The notes beneath the pieces were generated by a model. That model saw nothing but the letters and a program-made list of their open reading frames with translations. It searched no databases and was not told the DNA's origin. Of a stretch of 64,000 bases of DNA, positions 59,129 to 64,000 are shown in pieces. The DNA is taken from assembly GCA_946902985.2 (NCBI GenBank), contig OX336396.1, positions 234,624,297 through 234,688,296 on the forward strand. Direction: 5' to 3'. The position numbers and the translations under genes are program-made. How positions within the stretch are numbered: position 1 is the stretch's first letter; every line of letters begins with the position of its first letter. Source of the DNA: Meconema thalassinum. Its lineage: Eukaryota; Arthropoda; Insecta; Orthoptera; Tettigoniidae.

Positions 59129-60069
59129 GGAATCCTAAGGAGGTCAGAGGATCTCTCAATTATCAGTCTTTCAGTGTGACGGCCGAAGGCTACGCTGATA
59201 TCATCAGGTGAGTGAGTCAGCAAGTGTTCAGAATCCTATAACTTTGTAACCTTACCCCAATTTGTATAGACAAGTTTGTACACATTGTAACATCACTACA
59301 TCCCTTAAAAGGGACTCACATATCCATTATCACTGACCAATAAACACTTGGTCAGTACATACACCTGCATTACTGTTTACACGCTTCTTCACGCCCTAAC
59401 TCCCTTCCTGAACTCTCCGTCACTATTAGACGTGACTTATAGTAGCCAGATACTTGCTAGTGCAAGCAACATCGTATTCCCGTACCGGCTTGCTTGCTAG
59501 GAGCGGCCCGCGCCATATAGCTGACACGTACAAGTCGATTATCTAACCAGACAGCTGGGCGACCAGCACAGTGACCCTTGCATTGAGTTCCATCCCCTAA
59601 AACACTCCTACGTTATTTATAGGAGCACCCCAACACTAAAACAACACTCTACACTGGTCAGCTTGCCCGACTACGGGAAGCTACCCCTTTTTTAGGCATT
59701 TCCTTCTAAATCAACACAATAACTCTTCCGTTTTAGATCCTACCACCCCCAAATAAGGGAACTAAAACAGATGGTGGAGGCCGGGTACTACGCATAGTAG
59801 AACAGGACTCAACCAACGAGCCCTCGTAGTAAAAACGGCCCGTACCGCATATAGCCAAGCGAGACTGATTTTTTTTTCTCTTTCCTCTCAGACAGAAAGC
59901 AGGTTTTTTTTTGCTTTGCACTGTCTACATAGGGGAAATTCTTAGCAAACCAACCCCCCAGCCCCAGAAAGAATCACAGAGACATAGGATACACTGACAA
60001 ACACGCACAGTTACAGTTTTTTTTCTTTTCTTTTCTTTTTCAAATAAGAAGACACATACTTCATTTAGC
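59129..60069 (+). other. Leader of the 432-codon ORF; possible LTR edge and primer site
   Basis: GC-richer than its surroundings. At ~59770 TGGTGGAGGCCGGG starts with TGG and resembles the complement of an alanine tRNA 3' end apart from a 2-base gap; AAAACA just before it could be an LTR terminus. A pyrimidine tract (TTTTCTTTTCTTTTC) precedes the ATG. Confidence 0.35.
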
Positions 60070-61368
60070 ATGGCCCCTCTATACCGACTAGCTGTGCTGA
60101 GGAGCATTGGGGAGTACCAGGAATTAATCGCCTGGCACAGAGTTTTTGAAACTAGGCAGGACTACCTCAGAAGGTTTCAGCAGCTCCTGCACGCCCAGTA
60201 CATGCGGATCATAAGAGCCCTTGTCCGGCCAATCCGCAGCGCTAAGAATCGCAAGATTCGGGCGAAAATCCCCACCCTCCGTACACAAATCATTAAAGCA
60301 CACTGGCAATTACACTGCCGACACGAGTTTATGTTCCAACAATGGGAGACACTTATCAGGGAACACCGACGCATAGGGACCAATGGCACAAAAGTCGCTG
60401 AGCAGGCCATGAGCCTCAACGGTCAGTACACCCAAATTTGGGACGAGTACCGTGAACTCCAGAACAACAAGGCCATTTTTGAGTACATGGCAGGGCCACC
60501 AGCCCAGCCGAGAGAGGACATAAGCGTGGATACGCTGACTCGACAATTTGCGAGGATGTCCCTCTCGCCATGTACTGCCACACATGGGAAGGAGGTCACC
60601 ATGGCCACAGTCCAGAAGACGGCCAGGTTAGACTCCAATACACTGTGGGGACAAGCTTACACCAATACACATCCCTTAGCTCCGGTTCGGAAGGCAATTT
60701 TGCCAAACCGAGGAGCAGACCCTAGGCCAATCCCCTCTGAACGGACGAACGAGAGGGAGTTGAAGCCAGGACTCTCAGAAACACATTATATGACAGGGAA
60801 ACAACGGGACGTAACCACGTCATGGGCTGAAGACGTAGAGCCCGCCCTACAGTACATACAGCCTACACACACCCACACAGATAGGCAAACGCAATGGCAG
60901 GAGTCTGCCGTGGCCACAGGCCAGAAAGCGGTCAGGCTACGCGCCACCACATTGCTAGGGCAGACACAAGCCATTAAGCGACCTTTACCGCCAGTTCAAA
61001 GGGCAAGTTTGCCAGAACGAAGGCGAACACCGGCATTAGTACCACAGACGCGAATGCATAAGAGGGTGTTGCATCCAGTCTCTCAGGATGCACGATACAC
61101 GCACGCACATGGTGACCACGCACTCACACACGGTACACAGGGTACAGGAAAGGTGTTATTACCTACCCCACAAAACCACTCAGGCAAAAAGCACACACAC
61201 CCCGTAAACTCTACTAGGGTAGCGCAGAGCGCATTTAGGCCCTCGAAAACAGGCACACTCAAACCTATAGACACGCGCTACGGTGGAAGTATGCCCAGGC
61301 TTACTTTGCTACAAAATCCCCCGAAAAATGGCAATGACGCGCCCAACGAGCTAGAGAAAGGTATATAG
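60070..61368 (+). CDS. Unidentified 432-residue ORF, possible retroelement Gag
   Basis: Uninterrupted, starts MAPLYRLAVLRSIGEYQELI. The first ~150 residues are basic and helical (RRFQQLLHAQYMRIIRALVR). From ~178 a segment is repeated about 103 residues later: VQKTARLDSNTLWGQ..PLAPVRKAILPNR against GQKAVRLRATTLLGQ..PLPPVQRASLPER. The C-terminus is rich in His, Thr and Pro, and its last ~11 codons and stop fall in the inverted repeat of the P-element relic, so the natural end is lost. I do not recognise the family. No zinc knuckle, protease or transmembrane segment. The TATA-initiator leader favours a retrotransposon Gag; codon use is GC-rich compared with neighbours. Confidence 0.55.
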   Translation: MAPLYRLAVLRSIGEYQELIAWHRVFETRQDYLRRFQQLLHAQYMRIIRALVRPIRSAKNRKIRAKIPTLRTQIIKAHWQLHCRHEFMFQQWETLIREHRRIGTNGTKVAEQAMSLNGQYTQIWDEYRELQNNKAIFEYMAGPPAQPREDISVDTLTRQFARMSLSPCTATHGKEVTMATVQKTARLDSNTLWGQAYTNTHPLAPVRKAILPNRGADPRPIPSERTNERELKPGLSETHYMTGKQRDVTTSWAEDVEPALQYIQPTHTHTDRQTQWQESAVATGQKAVRLRATTLLGQTQAIKRPLPPVQRASLPERRRTPALVPQTRMHKRVLHPVSQDARYTHAHGDHALTHGTQGTGKVLLPTPQNHSGKKHTHPVNSTRVAQSAFRPSKTGTLKPIDTRYGGSMPRLTLLQNPPKNGNDAPNELEKGI

Positions 61369-61521
61369 AGAGGCAAGGAGCCGCGTAGCAGCGCTCTGGG
61401 CGGAGGCAACCTGAGTTAAGGCGGCCATGATTCAGAACGTCGTCTGACAAGAGCTTGTTGTGATTGTTCGCGTTGAGCGGGAACACGTGTTGAATGACAT
61501 TTATTTAAAAATACATTGTCC

Positions 61522-61592
61522 GTGCCATCAGTGTGTTTGTCATTCAATTGTACGAATAGAAGTCATAAGACAACAGGAGTGTCGTATTTCAG
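61522..61592 (+). pseudogene. THAP domain, exon 1 of P-type transposase
   Basis: Reads PSVCLSFNCTNRSHKTTGV then SYF before a splice donor CAGGTAAG at 61593: the first half of a C2CH THAP zinc finger (C-x4-C). The expected initiator position carries GTG. THAP domains bind DNA in P-element and THAP9 proteins. Confidence 0.7.
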
Positions 61593-61687
61593 GTAAGAAA
61601 TGTCATCCAAATTCATAAACTAATGGGATAGACTCTATACGAAAACGTGATGCAGCAGTTTAAGTTTGTGTGATATTTACATTTCAG

Positions 61688-61923
61688 ATTGCCTTTGCAG
61701 ACCAGGAACAAACAAAACAATGGGTTGTCAACATGAAAAGCAATAAATGGTACCCCACGAGATACAGCTTATTTTGTTCTCTACACTTTGAAGATAAATA
61801 TATGTATGTAGCAAATGAAAGGCGACGTCTACTAGCTAATGCAGTACCTACAATTTTCAATTTTCCTGCACATCTGCAGAAGAAGCAGGCCTGTAGATCT
61901 TCGCAGAAGAAGCGTAGTTTCTA
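61688..61923 (+). pseudogene. THAP domain, exon 2 of P-type transposase
   Basis: After an acceptor TTTACATTTCAG ending at 61687 it reads FADQEQTKQWVVNMKSNKW, then SLFCSLHFEDKY with the remaining zinc ligands C and H, and NAVPTIFNFP, which corresponds to the AVPTxF motif ending THAP domains. Joined at these splice sites, exon 1 and exon 2 are out of phase by one base. The basic tail ends in a stop at 61922. Confidence 0.75.
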
Positions 61924-62041
61924 GGAAACTACAGAACACTCGCATTCATATACGGTAGCATTGTTGCAGAAGACCTTGATATCAGTAGGTAAATATATTA
62001 GGCTGTCTTAAAATTTAAGCAAAGGTAGTTGTGAGCCATAA

Positions 62042-62551
62042 TAATAATTACGGTAATAATAATATCGTATGGCCTCGGTGCCGGGTGCAAGCTTTGTTAT
62101 TTGACACCCAGAGGGTAGCTTGCATGTCGAAATTTGTTGTTCCTTGAAGCACTATGAAAGTCAAGGAGGTTAGATAACTAAGCTCCTTGACATTATAGCG
62201 CTTTCTAACGCCTCAAAATAGTGCTGCCTTGGGTTTTTGTGGGTATCTACTCACATAACGTAACGGCGGTACTTTTTGAGGATCCAACCAGCCTTCGGGC
62301 TGACTACCTAACAGACAGACAGACAGTAGAGAAATGAGGAACTTTGTGTTACCGGATAATCCTGAGATTAATTTTTCCATTATGAGCACGGCCTACTGAA
62401 TTCAAATGGGTTCTTTAACATGCCAACATCGTATGACATGCGTATCGTGATTTTTGCCGCATTTCAAAAAATCACTTACCACGGCCAGGAGCGAACCTAC
62501 AAGCTTGGGGGGTTAGTAATCCGACACGATAACCACTCACCCACCGTGGCA
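62042..62551 (-). mobile_element. SINE family 4, inverted, inside the P relic
   Basis: On the - strand: head CCACGGTGGGTGAGTGG, GCATGTCATACGATGTTGGC, ACAAAGCTTGCACCCGGC and an AT-rich tail. Flanked by AGCCATAA and AGCTATAA (one mismatch). Longer than the copy at 17447 because it keeps a middle block (62215-62330). Confidence 0.85.
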
Positions 62552-62674
62552 AGCTATAAAATAAAATATATTGTTCAAATATCAATCTTCGTAAGCCAAC
62601 GAGGTATACTTTCTCTAGTTCGTTGTTTTGAACTAATTATGGAAAACTTAACAGGCTTTACTAATCTTTTATTT

Positions 62675-62676
62675 TT

Positions 62677-62716
<40 letters not shown>

Positions 62717-62719
62717 TCA
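62675..62719. repeat. (CTTT)n microsatellite
   Basis: About eleven CTTT units, directly before an ATCTCAG acceptor-like site that leads into the transposase C-terminal exon. Confidence 0.9.
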
Positions 62720-62734
62720 TCTCAGAAATTTCAG

Positions 62735-63622
62735 ATGGAAAGCTTATTTGCGATTCCAGCAGAAAGATGCCAATATACGGTTTGATTATTGATTTCTTAA
62801 GTGTGATTCCACTAGCAGAAACATGCGTGTGGGGACAAAGATCTGTATTGAGATACTTATTAACACGCAGATTGAGTCAGGATCACTTAGAGCTATTTTT
62901 TTCTTCTATTCGCTCCAGAAGTGGGAATAGAAATAATCCAAATGCAGTACAATTTAACTCAGCTAATAGGAAGTGTTTAATTGCGAGGGTACGCCCATCC
63001 ATGAATTCGAACTGTAAGCCTATTGAGTGTGACCTACTTGTGATAACTGCAACAGCAAATATTCTTGGTGTCAATGGGAAGGTCGATACTATGCTGACAG
63101 ACAGATCATGGTTACTGTGCACATTATAATTCACCGAGCTTGTATGTAGGAAATGTTGTTCATTACATAGCAGGAAGTGTCGTTCGCCAAGTGTCTAAAA
63201 AAATGTGTTTTGAATGCCTAGGAGTGCTTTTATCAGGTCAAGATATTCGGAAAGACGGAGTGATTGAAGAGAAAGACGTGAAAGAATGCCCTTTGAATCC
63301 ATCAAATGATGTAGTGAAATTATGTAAAACAGCTGAGAGTGTCATCAGGAAGAATGAGTGTATGTTGCGAAAGAACACGAATAATCTCATGCTGAAGTTG
63401 CCGACAGATGTCTAAATCTGCCGGGTTATCTGTTTCAGAAATCTGACCATCTATTTACAGCTACTGAATCTGGGGAAAAGCCTCACTATGCTTCACTCAT
63501 CGAGCGAATTGTGAAACAGTATTATAAATGCAGGCTTCACACTTCTGCAGAAATACAGCTCAAGGTGAGAGGTCAACAGGTGCGTCAGTTGTACACAAAA
63601 CGTTTTCTTTTAAAAGAATAAT
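62735..63622 (+). pseudogene. P-element transposase C-terminal region
   Basis: Reads the THAP9/P transposase C-terminus in three frames: SVLRYLLTRRLSQDHLELFF then SSIRSRSGNRNNPNAVQF (62830-62960), after a shift near 63115 VVHYIAGSVVRQVSKKMCFEC and PSNDVVKLCKTAESVIRK, and after a shift near 63415 LPGYLFQKSDHLF to VRQLYTKRFLFKE with a stop. YLLT.KLSQDHLE and YIAG.VVR are hallmark motifs. The middle of the protein, with the first catalytic acidic residues, was not found. Multiple lesions make it inactive. Confidence 0.85.
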
Positions 63623-63886
63623 GGAATCATGCTATGTACTGTGCATAAGCAACGTAGCTTATTGTCTTGTAAGATGATTGTGTTAGTTTTCGTTCAATGT
63701 ACAAATTAAATTGTCAGGCCTTACGTAGGCCTAATCTTACGCCTCGTTAGTCACGCCTCTCCCTACCTGCCTCCCACCCTCTTGACAGGGTATATCATGG
63801 CGGCTGCCAGTTCAACCTTCTTCAAATATGGCGGCGCCATTTCCACTCTATATACCTTTCTCTAGCTCGTTGGACGCGCCTCAGTG

Positions 63887-64000
63887 GATTTCAGGGGCCT
63901 ACAATCTCATAACAGGGCGGAAGTCTTCAGAGTCTTCCAGAGCACGGACGCTCGGACGAGAATAACGACTTCCACCAGGGACACAGAAACAAGCTAATAA
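63887..64000. other. Flank right of the P relic
   Basis: GC-rich, nothing recognised. It could be the remainder of the sequence hosting the 432-codon ORF, but no reading frame clearly resumes. Confidence 0.35.

Larger units (their letters stand above)
61338..63886 (+). mobile_element. P-element-like transposon relic
   Basis: 2.5 kb bounded by inverted repeats: CCAACGAGCTAGAGAAAGGT at ~61343 and its complement at ~63855, continuing imperfectly inwards (GTATATAGAG, and GGCGGCCATGAT against GCAGCCGCCATGAT). Inside are a THAP exon pair and the transposase C-terminus. An 8-bp duplication as expected for P elements was not found, so the exact ends are uncertain. A SINE-4 is inserted at 62042-62551. 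Confidence 0.7.

Noticed and set aside
62420..62785. 121-codon ORF ending in a serine/leucine/phenylalanine run
   Set aside because: Composed of inverted SINE-4 and the (CTTT)n tract.

Overview
The window is animal nuclear DNA, AT-rich and almost entirely made of transposable elements and their debris. I see no convincing host protein-coding gene, no rRNA and no functional tRNA gene. Five tRNA-headed SINE families, Ty3/gypsy elements with a tRNA-Lys primer site, jockey/R1-like LINE fragments, mariner, hAT, piggyBac and P-element (THAP) relatives point to an insect with a large genome. The particular SINEs make me think of Orthoptera or a related polyneopteran, but that is an impression, not a demonstration.

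Layout. 1-2072: the end of a long LTR, then SINEs. 2073-12440: a complete but defective LTR retrotransposon (element A, + strand) with 3.2 kb LTRs, a gag with stop codons and only the protease part of pol. 12445-16388: a 3.9 kb solo LTR (B) directly abutting element A. 16389-28400: SINEs, a mariner split by a hAT-type element that itself carries two further insertions, LINE 3' ends, a piggyBac-type MITE, and members of an interspersed family (here called R) built of ~145 bp units. 28419-31740: a LINE reverse transcriptase fragment followed by two tandem satellites. 31741-46551: element C (- strand), a 14.8 kb Ty3/gypsy element with ~4 kb LTRs, an intact 1211-residue pol and a huge coiled-coil gag with a single stop. 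46552-51697: the other half of the interrupted satellite, R copies and a LINE ORF1 relic. 51698-55648: two inverted-repeat (foldback) elements side by side. 55649-64000: R copy, small MITE, an unidentified 432-codon ORF behind a TATA-type promoter, and a P-element/THAP transposase pseudogene whose terminal inverted repeat overlaps the end of that ORF.

The most notable observation is that all four long-LTR insertions (A, B, the partial copy at position 1, and C) sit at the same 4-bp palindrome GTAC, duplicated wherever both sides are visible. A and B share one GTAC between them inside a single SINE whose own 13-bp target duplication is still readable 14.8 kb apart. Together with very long LTRs, an N-terminally extended coiled-coil Gag without a zinc knuckle, a +1 gag/pol frame relation and a coiled-coil tail on the integrase, this looks like a coherent, possibly undescribed group of GTAC-targeting gypsy-like retrotransposons with an autonomous-looking member (C) and a non-autonomous derivative (A).
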